Both the position numbers and the translations under genes were made by a program. The notes under the pieces were generated by a model. It was not told where the DNA came from. It was given only the letters and a program-made list of their open reading frames with translations, and ran no database searches. A stretch of DNA of 11,775 nt from an uncultured Collinsella sp. (GTDB lineage: Bacteria; Actinomycetota; Coriobacteriia; Coriobacteriales; Coriobacteriaceae): positions 1-11,775 of the forward strand of contig CABQHR010000037.1 in the NCBI GenBank assembly GCA_902463875.1, in the 5' to 3' direction. Positions 6,796 through 11,775 of the stretch are shown piece after piece. Positions within the stretch are counted from its first letter, which is position 1. Each line of letters begins with the position of its first letter.

Positions 6796-7194
6796 ATGAG
6801 AAAGATAGTTGTGGCGAGCCATTCCCTTCTCGCCCAGGGCTTCAAGGACACCCTCGAGTTCCTTACGGGTAAGGGCGACGCCGTCAACGCCGTGTGCGCC
6901 TACGTGAACGACAACGGCGAGGGGCTCGACGCGGCGGTTGAGGCGGCTCTTTCGGGCACTGACGAGGTCGTCGTCCTCACCGACGCGTACGGCGGCAGCG
7001 TGAACCAGCGCTTTTCCCGCTTCGCCTCCGACCGGATCCACGTGATCGCGGGTGTCAACCTTCCGCTCGCCATGACGGTCGCGCTCGCGCGCCCCGACGA
7101 GAAACTCGACTTCGACGCCCTCGTCAACGAGGCGCGCCAGCAGATCATCTACGTGAACGGTGCCAGTTCCGCCGAGTGCGACGACGACGAATAG
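6796..7194 (+). CDS. PTS mannose-family EIIA component
   Basis: The 132-residue cytoplasmic phosphocarrier receives phosphate from HPr and donates it to EIIB. The fold signature is at the N-terminus: MRKIVVASHSLLAQGF, with the phosphorylated His at residue 9 (the family usually reads SHG, here SHS). VVVLTDAYGGSVNQ (about 57-70) matches the second conserved block, usually TDLxGGSP. Residues 84-90 (IAGVNLP) match the ITGxNLP element. The tail is strongly acidic (ECDDDE). The ribosome binding site is weak (GATTGGTGA), unlike its neighbours, so EIIA may be made at lower level or by coupling. It lies 26 bases after EIID and 12 before the glycosidase. Confidence 0.93.
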   Translation: MRKIVVASHSLLAQGFKDTLEFLTGKGDAVNAVCAYVNDNGEGLDAAVEAALSGTDEVVVLTDAYGGSVNQRFSRFASDRIHVIAGVNLPLAMTVALARPDEKLDFDALVNEARQQIIYVNGASSAECDDDE

Positions 7195-7206
7195 AGGAGG
7201 TCGACG

Positions 7207-8331
7207 ATGAGAGAGTTCCTTAAGGACGTGTGGATGCACGGCGGTGAGGAAAGCCGCGCCATCACCCCCGAGAACATCACGGGCGAGAAGGGCCGCGCCG
7301 CCATGTCGGCCAGCCACCTCGGCGTCGGCCGCAAGGGCTCGTGCTGCGTGCCCCTTGAGTCCGGCGAGACCATCACGCTCGCGGACATCGAGGGCCCCGG
7401 CATCATCCGCCACATCTGGATGACCGTCCCCGACAAGACCGCCGCCGGCAGCTTCGTCATGCGTGACCTCGTGCTGCGCTTCTACTGGGACGACGAGGAG
7501 ACCCCCTCGGTCGAGTGCCCTGTCGGCGACTTCTTCTGCAACGGCTTCGGTGAGCGCGCCATCGTCAACTCGATGCCCATCTGCGTGAACCCGACGGGCG
7601 GCATGAACTGCTACTTCGAGATGCCCTTCAGGAAGCACGCCAAGGTCACGCTTACGAGCGAGCACCCCGGGTTCATTAAGTACATCTTCTACACGTTCAA
7701 CTACGCGCTCACCGACGTGCCGGACGACGCCATGTACTTCCACGCCCGCTTTAACCGCGAGCGCAGCACCCGCAGGGGCGTCGACTACACCGTGCTCGAC
7801 GGCGTGCGCGGCAAGGGCTACTACGTCGGCACCTACATGGCCCTGTGCGCCCTGGAGCGCTATTGGTGGGGCGAGGGCGAGATGAAGTTCTTCCTCGACG
7901 GCGACGAGGAGTTCCCCACGGTCACCTCGACGGGAGCCGAGGACTACTTCGGCGGTGCCTGGGCCTTCCTCGACAGGCCGCCCCACGCGCTGCCCGAGGC
8001 GCAGTGCTTCAACACGCTGTTCGCCGGCTACCCGTACCGCTCGACGCGCGACGCCACGCGCGACCGCTTCAGCGCGGGCAAGCCGAACCCGAATCCGATG
8101 CTCGCGACTAACGACGACGCGCTGCCCAGGCACGGCCTCTACAGGTGGCACCTTCCCGACCCGATCTCGTTCAAGGAGGACCTGCGCGTGACGTTCCAGG
8201 ACCTCGGCAACGACGACATCAAGCTCTACGAGCGCGAGGACGACATCTCCACCGTCGCCTACTGGTACCAAAGCGAGCCGCACGCCGTGCTCGCCCCGTT
8301 TGCCGCGAGGCAGGACCGCGTGCCCAGGTAG
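7207..8331 (+). CDS. DUF2961/GH172-family glycoside hydrolase, cytoplasmic
   Basis: The 374-residue protein starts behind AGGAGG (7196-7201), 12 bases after EIIA. It matches the DUF2961 family, now glycoside hydrolase family 172. Conserved blocks are LADIEGPGIIRHIWMT (58-73), DFFCNGFGE (108-116), GGMNCYFEMPF (131-141), GKGYYVGTYMA (202-212), ERYWWGEGEMKFFLDGD (217-233) and TGAEDYFGGAWAF (242-254). Glu223/Glu225 and Glu245 fit the two conserved catalytic glutamates of the family. Characterised members are a Bifidobacterium alpha-D-fructofuranosidase/difructose dianhydride I synthase-hydrolase and D-arabinofuranan-active exo-enzymes. There is no signal peptide, so it acts on sugar already imported, presumably by the adjacent PTS. 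With a fructokinase-type gene next, a fructofuranoside is favoured over an arabinofuranoside. Family firm, substrate inferred. Confidence 0.88.
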   Translation: MREFLKDVWMHGGEESRAITPENITGEKGRAAMSASHLGVGRKGSCCVPLESGETITLADIEGPGIIRHIWMTVPDKTAAGSFVMRDLVLRFYWDDEETPSVECPVGDFFCNGFGERAIVNSMPICVNPTGGMNCYFEMPFRKHAKVTLTSEHPGFIKYIFYTFNYALTDVPDDAMYFHARFNRERSTRRGVDYTVLDGVRGKGYYVGTYMALCALERYWWGEGEMKFFLDGDEEFPTVTSTGAEDYFGGAWAFLDRPPHALPEAQCFNTLFAGYPYRSTRDATRDRFSAGKPNPNPMLATNDDALPRHGLYRWHLPDPISFKEDLRVTFQDLGNDDIKLYEREDDISTVAYWYQSEPHAVLAPFAARQDRVPR

Positions 8332-8358
8332 GGTCGCCTCGAAACAAGCCAACGTTAT

Positions 8359-8397
8359 GGGCGTCCGCGGTTGACCATGACTGCGGGCGTCCCTTTG
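8359..8397 (+). terminator. Intercistronic stem-loop (weak terminator or mRNA stabiliser)
   Basis: GGGCGTCCGCGGT (8359-8371) pairs with ACTGCGGGCGTCCC (8380-8393) over 13 pairs, including two G-U wobbles, with a single bulged T and an eight-base loop. It is followed by only TTTG. The 79-base gap between glycosidase and kinase is the widest in the operon, and the hairpin ends just before the kinase ribosome binding site. It may give partial termination, or protect the 3' end of the PTS-glycosidase part of the message. Confidence 0.6.
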
Positions 8398-8410
8398 TAA
8401 GGAGGATCAC

Positions 8411-9295
8411 ATGAGCGAAAAGCAAATGAGGCTCGGCGCCCTCGAAGCCGGCGGGACCAAGATGGTCTGTGCCGTGGTGTCCGGCGACGGCGAGGTCCTC
8501 GACCGTATGGAGACCCCGACGCTTACGCCCGCCGAGACCGTCCCGCAGATGATCGAGTGGTTCACCGCCCGCGATGTGGACGCGTTGGGCATCGGCGCCT
8601 TCGGCCCGACCTGCGTCGACCCCAACGACGAGCGCTACGGCTCCATCCTCCAGACGCCCAAGCTCGCGTGGCGAGGCCATGGTCTTCGCGCCGCGTTCGC
8701 CGACGCCCTCGGGATTCCGGTGGCCTACGACACGGACGTTAACGTTGCCTGCCTCGGCGAAGTGGTCTTCGGCTGCTGCAAGGGGCTCGAGGACGCCGTC
8801 TACGTGACCATCGGCACCGGCGTGGGCGCGGGCGTCATGTGCGCGGGCAGACTCCTTCACGGCATGCTGCACCCCGAGGCCGGTCACATGCTGGTAAGGA
8901 CCCGTCCCACCGAGGAGGGACGCTGCGTCTGCCCGAGCCACGCGAGCTGTCTCGAGGGGCTCGCCTCCGGCCCCGCCATCGCCGCGCGCTGGGGAAAGCC
9001 CGCGGCCGAGCTCGCGGACAACGATGAGGTGTGGGCGCTCGAGGGGGATTATCTGGGGCAGATGTGCGCGAACCTCGTGCTCATGTACTCGCCTCGCCGC
9101 ATCGTCCTCGGCGGCGGCGTGATGCACCAGGAGCAGCTCTACGGCATCGTCCGCAAGAAGACCCTCGAATATCTGGGTGGCTACATCCAGACCGCCGAGC
9201 TTAAGGACATGGAGAGCTACATCTGCGCCCCGGGCTGCGGCGGCGACCAAGGAATCCTCGGCGCGGCCGAGCTGGCAAGAAGGGCGCTCGCGTAA
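8411..9295 (+). CDS. ROK-family sugar kinase, fructokinase type
   Basis: This 294-residue cytoplasmic kinase has the layout of ScrK/YdhR-type ROK fructokinases, which make fructose 6-phosphate from fructose and ATP. Visible motifs are the phosphate loop EAGGTK (12-17), GIGAFGP (60-66), YDTDVNVACLGEV (106-118, with catalytic-base Asp109), TIGTGVGAG (133-141), and GMLHPEAGH leading to a structural zinc site of His159, Cys174, His177 and Cys180 in CPSHASCLEGLASGPA. GGGVMHQEQL (234-243) completes the ATP site. The CPxHxxCLEGLASGPA and GGGVMHQEQL blocks are characteristic of the fructokinase branch, not of glucokinases. The start is set by GGAGG at 8401-8405. It is the last gene of the operon and would feed the free fructose released by the GH172 enzyme into glycolysis. 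Other hexoses (mannose) are possible substrates. Confidence 0.9.
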   Translation: MSEKQMRLGALEAGGTKMVCAVVSGDGEVLDRMETPTLTPAETVPQMIEWFTARDVDALGIGAFGPTCVDPNDERYGSILQTPKLAWRGHGLRAAFADALGIPVAYDTDVNVACLGEVVFGCCKGLEDAVYVTIGTGVGAGVMCAGRLLHGMLHPEAGHMLVRTRPTEEGRCVCPSHASCLEGLASGPAIAARWGKPAAELADNDEVWALEGDYLGQMCANLVLMYSPRRIVLGGGVMHQEQLYGIVRKKTLEYLGGYIQTAELKDMESYICAPGCGGDQGILGAAELARRALA

Positions 9296-9327
9296 CTTGC
9301 GCTCTCTCCGCCATACAACGCGTTAAG

Positions 9328-9390
9328 AAAAGACGAGCGCTTCTTGCCAATTGAGCGGCAAGAAGTGCTCGTCTTTTGCATTTGTTTTTG
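9328..9390 (+). terminator. Strong terminator closing the PTS/GH172/kinase operon
   Basis: A 21-base arm at 9328-9348 is complementary to 9357-9377 with one mismatch (a G/T wobble in RNA), around an eight-base loop (AATTGAGC). The outer AAAA/TTTT pairs make it bidirectional. A T-rich stretch (GCATTTGTTTTT) follows on the plus strand. Confidence 0.9.
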
Positions 9391-9411
9391 GGGCAGGACG
9401 CCCCGCCTCCG

Positions 9412-9632
9412 CTAGAGTCCCTGGACCGCCACACCCACGAGGTTTGGACCGGTGTGGACAAGAAGCGCGGGGCTGATGTCGGAGCGGACGACCTCCACCG
9501 CGTTGGCCACGCGCTCGCACAGGGCCTGCTCCATACGGTCGTAGAGGTCGGCGTGGGCCGAGGTGCGGCTCGCGGCAAAGCGCACCTTTGGGTGCTTCTC
9601 GACGATGGCGGCGATGAGCTTGACCTCGGTGC
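9412..9632 (-). pseudogene. C-terminal fragment resembling DegV family
   Basis: On the minus strand, a frame ending at the stop at 9412-9414 encodes about 70 protein-like residues: EVKLIAAIVEKHPKVRFAAS, then HADLYDRMEQAL, VEVVRSDISPALLVHTGPN and LVGVAVQGL. The HAD element and the final SDISPxLxVHTGPNxVG resemble the C-terminal end of DegV-family fatty-acid-binding proteins (family end: IGPVIGxHtGPGxxG). The intact family has about 280 residues, so three quarters is missing. Upstream the frame has no ribosome binding site and joins the IS200 remnant near 9632. The family call rests on the tail only and could be wrong. Confidence 0.5.
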
Positions 9633-9689
9633 GATGCGGTACTTGCACAGCCATTTCGTGTGCGCGAGGCTGTTGGCTTTCTGGGCCAC
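9633..9689 (-). pseudogene. tnpA: IS200/IS605-type TnpA, N-terminal remnant
   Basis: From a GTG at 9687-9689 (minus strand) the frame reads VAQKANSLAHTKWLCKYRI, the characteristic start of IS200/IS605 Y1 transposases (family: SLSHTKWxCKYHIVFxPKYR). Homology stops after KYRI at 9633, before the catalytic HUH motif and Tyr. An alternative GTG lies at 9696-9698. GGGGGAAGG, the ribosome binding site, lies immediately upstream inside the hairpin at 9698-9746. Only about 19 codons remain, so the gene is dead. Confidence 0.7.
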
Positions 9690-9697
9690 AGCAATCA

Positions 9698-9746
9698 CCT
9701 TCCCCCTAGTATGATGACCTGAACAATCCTCATGCTAGGGGGAAGG
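9698..9746. mobile_element. IS200-type left-end hairpin
   Basis: CCTTCCCCCTAG at 9698-9709 is exactly complementary to CTAGGGGGAAGG at 9735-9746. The stem extends by one T/G pair and ATGA/TCAT to 17 pairs around a 15-base loop (9715-9729). It lies directly upstream of the tnpA start on the minus strand, and one arm contains the tnpA ribosome binding site. This is the known IS200 arrangement, in which a hairpin limits transposase translation. On the plus strand it is followed by TTTTT and could also terminate transcription. Confidence 0.65.
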
Positions 9747-9807
9747 TTTTTGTCGCGTAGCGGAAATTGGCCTCCATCCGCTGAGCGGGTGGCTTTCTAT
9801 GCCGCGC

Positions 9808-9833
9808 GTGCCGCGCGGCACGGACTAAAGTCC
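9808..9833. repeat. Adjacent palindrome and small hairpin
   Basis: GTGCCGCGCGGCAC (9808-9821) is a perfect 14-base palindrome, and it abuts GGACT-AA-AGTCC (9822-9833). Small hairpins of this kind are common at right ends of IS200/IS605-group elements, followed here by CATGAAT. No transposase gene belonging to it remains, so this is suggestive only. Confidence 0.4.
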
Positions 9834-9836
9834 ATG

Positions 9837-9872
9837 AATAAAAACGAGGAAGGCCACGTCCGGCCTCCCTCG
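9837..9872 (-). terminator. Orphan minus-strand terminator
   Basis: Read on the minus strand, CGAGGGAGGCC (9872-9862) pairs with GGCCTTCCTCG (9855-9845), with one mismatch around a six-base loop, followed by TTTTTATT (9844-9837). This is a standard rho-independent terminator, but no minus-strand gene lies upstream of it in 9873-10280. It may belong to a lost gene or mark a repeat end. Confidence 0.65.
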
Positions 9873-9941
9873 CAAAGGGTCTCTGATTACTCCCGCTCAT
9901 TGGGGACAGACTTAAATGAGTGCTCTTGAAATGCCGGCGCC

Positions 9942-10019
9942 TGGGGACGTTCTTTTTCTGTCTGCAGTTTGGAACGTTCCTTTTCTGTCGGCAGTTTGGG
10001 ACGGTCCTTAGAGCTGCAG
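9942..10019. repeat. Degenerate tandem repeats of about 27 bases
   Basis: Three adjacent imperfect copies begin TGGGGACGTTC (9942-9969, 28 bases), TGGAACGTTCC (9970-9996, 27 bases) and TGGGACGGTCC (9997-10019, partial). The first two share the tail TTTTCTGTCNGCAGTT. A related TTGGGGACAGAC lies at 9899-9910. Such G/A/C-T runs are typical of dispersed extragenic repeats near Y1-transposase remnants. Confidence 0.65.
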
Positions 10020-10070
10020 CGCGCCATGAGCGACGAGGCGAAGCGGATCATCCTGTCTTTTGAGTTCTAA
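10011..10070 (+). pseudogene. Possible C-terminal remnant of an unidentified gene
   Basis: The frame up to TAA at 10068-10070 reads ELQRAMSDEAKRIILSFEF, which has the amphipathic, protein-like composition of a real C-terminus. Upstream, the same frame runs through the tandem repeats and is not protein-like. I do not recognise the family, and 19 codons are too few to decide; chance is possible. Confidence 0.2.
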
Positions 10071-10107
10071 GCATAAGCCCCTGTCTCTGAGCAATGACCG
10101 GTTCGCA

Positions 10108-10230
10108 TTTGTGCGTATTTGCGTGCGTGGGATTGCGTGAATATGCGTATAGATGCGCCGTTTACGGGACAAAAATGACCGTTTAGCGGTGAGATACGCA
10201 CAAACACGCACAGACGCGCGTGTTTGTGCG
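10108..10230 (+). promoter_or_regulatory. Repeat-rich leader of the oxidoreductase-repressor unit
   Basis: TGCG occurs at 10112, 10120, 10124, 10134, 10144 and 10154; the last four start exactly 10 bases apart. TTTGTGCGTAT (10108-10118) is the exact reverse complement of ATACGCACAAA (10194-10204). CGCACAAACACGC (10197-10209) is the exact reverse complement of GCGTGTTTGTGCG (10218-10230), around an eight-base loop. The two stems share 10197-10204 and exclude each other. The region ends 50 bases before the ATG at 10281. It may be an operator array for the DeoR-type repressor encoded two genes on, or an RNA switch. Confidence 0.45.
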
Positions 10231-10280
10231 AATATAGAGCTATCCGAAATGCAAGACGTTCTATGACACAGGAGGCACAT

Positions 10281-11360
10281 ATGGTAGATTCCAAGCAGGC
10301 TCCACTCGACTCCGCGGCAGCCGCAAAAGCAGCGTTCGCTTCGGTCCAGGACAAGCCGTTCCCTAACGACATCTTTACGGCTCCCGAGCTCCGTTGGGCC
10401 GTGATCGGTTGCGGCGTTATTGCCAACCAGATGGCCCAGTCTCTCGCTCTTGCCGGCCGCAAGCTTGTGGGTGTCGCCAACCGCACGCTGTCCAAGGCTC
10501 AAGCTTTTGCTGAGCAGTATGGCATCGAGAAGGTCTATGAAACGGGCGAGGACCTCTACACCGATCAGAACATCGACGCCGTCTACATCACCACCCCACA
10601 CAACACTCATATCACCTATCTGCGCGCTGCGCTGGCAGCCGGCAAGCACGTGCTCTGCGAGAAGGCCATTACCCTCAACTCTGCCGAGCTCGACGAGGCC
10701 CGCGCCATTGCCGCCGAGCACAATGTGGTCCTTATGGACGCTACCACGGTGCTCCACATGCCCTTGTATCAAGAGCTGCGCCGCCGCATGGATGCCGGCG
10801 AGTTCGGCCGCATGAACCTCGCTCAGCTCAACTTTGGCAGCTATAAGGAGTACGGCGACCTGACCAACCGCTTCTACAACCGTAGTCTTGCCGGCGGTGC
10901 CATGCTCGATATTGGCGTGTATGCCCTTTCGGTCATGCGCCTGTTTATGGCCAGCCAGCCAACCGAAGTTGTTTCGCTCGGCAACACCTGCGAGACTGGT
11001 GTCGATGTCGCGGGCGGCATTGTCTGCCGAAACGCCGAGCAGCAGCTGGGCGTCGTGAGTCTTACGCTCCACTCCAAGCAGCCCAAGCGCTCGATTATTA
11101 GCTTCGATAAGTGCTATATCGAGGTCAACGAATATCCGCGTGCCGATCATGCGACGATCGTGTGGACTGCGGACGGTCATCGCGAGGAGGTCGCCGCGGG
11201 CACCGAGGCTTACGCCCTATGCTACGAGATGGCTGACCTCGAGAAGGCCGTCGCCGGCGATGATTCCAAGCGTGAGCTTCTGGATTATGCTTCTGATGTT
11301 ATGGAGCTGATGACCAAGCTCCGTGCCGATTGGGGAGTCGTCTACCCCGAGGAGGAGTAA
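10281..11360 (+). CDS. Gfo/Idh/MocA-family NAD(P)-dependent oxidoreductase
   Basis: The 359-residue cytoplasmic protein has an N-terminal Rossmann domain: WAVIGCGVIANQMAQSL (39-55, with the GxGxxA dinucleotide loop), YITTPHNTH (102-110) and GKHVLCEKAITLN (121-133). The last is the EKP motif with Ala in place of Pro and Lys128 retained. The C-terminal substrate domain has GGAMLDIGVYAL (205-216), with the conserved Asp-x-Gly-x-Tyr. Members oxidise or reduce sugars, inositols or dihydrodiols, and the substrate here cannot be read. An in-frame ATG at 10224 would add 19 residues and has no ribosome binding site. AGGAGG at 10270-10275, five bases before the ATG at 10281, decides the start. Codon use is less GC-rich than in the PTS operon. 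It is probably co-transcribed with the DeoR-type gene. Confidence 0.92.
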   Translation: MVDSKQAPLDSAAAAKAAFASVQDKPFPNDIFTAPELRWAVIGCGVIANQMAQSLALAGRKLVGVANRTLSKAQAFAEQYGIEKVYETGEDLYTDQNIDAVYITTPHNTHITYLRAALAAGKHVLCEKAITLNSAELDEARAIAAEHNVVLMDATTVLHMPLYQELRRRMDAGEFGRMNLAQLNFGSYKEYGDLTNRFYNRSLAGGAMLDIGVYALSVMRLFMASQPTEVVSLGNTCETGVDVAGGIVCRNAEQQLGVVSLTLHSKQPKRSIISFDKCYIEVNEYPRADHATIVWTADGHREEVAAGTEAYALCYEMADLEKAVAGDDSKRELLDYASDVMELMTKLRADWGVVYPEEE

Positions 11361-11363
11361 GCG

Positions 11364-11775
11364 ATGCTCGCGGAAGATAGACTCAATGCGATCGTCTCGA
11401 TGGTGCAACAGGCTGGCTCAGTAACGGTGCCAGAGCTTGCCGATGCCTTGGGTGTGACGGCTTCTACCATTCGACGCGACCTGCAGACACTTGACCGAGC
11501 GCACCGCATCGCCAAGGTGCACGGCGGCGCGACAAGCCTTGAGCGCGCGCACGTGACGCGCGACCTAACGCTTAATGAGCGCAGCGATCTCCATAACGAC
11601 GACAAGGAACGTATCTGCGCCCGTGCGGCGGTGCTGGTAGAGCCCGAGAGCTTTGTGTACATCGATTCGGGTTCGACGACGCTCAGGCTCATCGAGCATC
11701 TTCCGCATCTCGAAGGGGTCACCTATGTGACTGATTCCGTGCTCCATGCTCAGCATCTCGCTTTGCGCGGCATGC
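11364..11775 (+). CDS. DeoR-family transcriptional regulator (truncated by window end)
   Basis: The first 137 residues are present and the gene runs off the window. The DeoR-type winged HTH is at 1-56: RLNAIVSMVQQAGSVTVPEL, then ADALGVTASTIRRDL (recognition helix) and the family signature KVHGGA (51-56). The effector domain begins after about residue 75, with YIDSGSTTLRLIEHL (99-113) forming the phosphate-binding loop typical of regulators that sense phosphorylated sugars. The ATG at 11364 lies three bases after the oxidoreductase stop, with GGAGG at 11351-11355 inside the end of that gene, so the two are coupled. Such proteins usually repress a linked sugar operon; its target may be the unit it sits in or genes beyond the window. 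Confidence 0.93.
   Translation, partial: MLAEDRLNAIVSMVQQAGSVTVPELADALGVTASTIRRDLQTLDRAHRIAKVHGGATSLERAHVTRDLTLNERSDLHNDDKERICARAAVLVEPESFVYIDSGSTTLRLIEHLPHLEGVTYVTDSVLHAQHLALRGM

Noticed and set aside
6793..8352. 519-codon minus-strand frame opposite EIIA and the GH172 gene
   Set aside because: Both plus-strand genes are certain by motif and ribosome binding site, and the antisense translation is low-complexity Val/Ala/Gly/Asp/His.
10008..11180. 390-codon minus-strand frame opposite the oxidoreductase
   Set aside because: It overlaps a firmly identified Gfo/Idh/MocA gene completely and has no recognisable domain.

Overview
The window looks like chromosomal DNA from a high-GC Gram-positive gut anaerobe of the class Coriobacteriia, most likely Collinsella or a close relative. 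This is inferred from strongly G/C-biased third codon positions, AGGAGG-type ribosome binding sites, mannose-family PTS genes and the style of the IS3 and IS200 remnants. It is not proven, because no rRNA or housekeeping marker is present.

Layout. Positions 1-77 hold the tail of an upstream unit ending in a strong terminator. Positions 78-1660 are a wreckage zone: a non-coding stretch with nested inverted repeats, a possible truncated gene start, an IS3-family transposase remnant on the minus strand that has lost the middle of its DDE domain, the C-terminal third of a methylthioadenosine/S-adenosylhomocysteine nucleosidase (mtnN) abutting it, a duplicated terminator and a 13-base triplicate repeat.

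Positions 1800-9295 are the functional core, all on the plus strand. A LevR-type regulator (winged HTH, AAA+-like domain, PRDs, EIIA-like domain) is followed after 123 bases by EIIB, EIIC, EIID and EIIA of a mannose-family PTS, then a DUF2961/GH172 glycosidase without a signal peptide and a ROK-family, fructokinase-type sugar kinase. A terminator with a 21-base arm ends the block. The best reading is a pathway for a fructofuranoside. The PTS imports and phosphorylates an oligosaccharide, the cytoplasmic GH172 enzyme cleaves it (characterised GH172 members act on alpha-D-fructofuranosides/difructose dianhydride I or D-arabinofuranosides), and the kinase phosphorylates the released unphosphorylated fructose. 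The design parallels the B. subtilis levR-levDEFG-sacC locus with a different hydrolase. The regulator lacks the sigma-54 contact motif and the Walker B acidic residues, so it probably does not act as a classical sigma-54 activator.

Positions 9391-10280 are a second non-coding/mobile scar: on the minus strand an IS200-type left-end hairpin with the first codons of tnpA, joined to the C-terminal tail of what looks like a DegV-family gene, then palindromes, an orphan minus-strand terminator, short tandem repeats and a repeat-rich leader.

Positions 10281-11775 begin a separate plus-strand unit: a Gfo/Idh/MocA-family oxidoreductase and, 3 bases later, a DeoR-family repressor cut by the window end.
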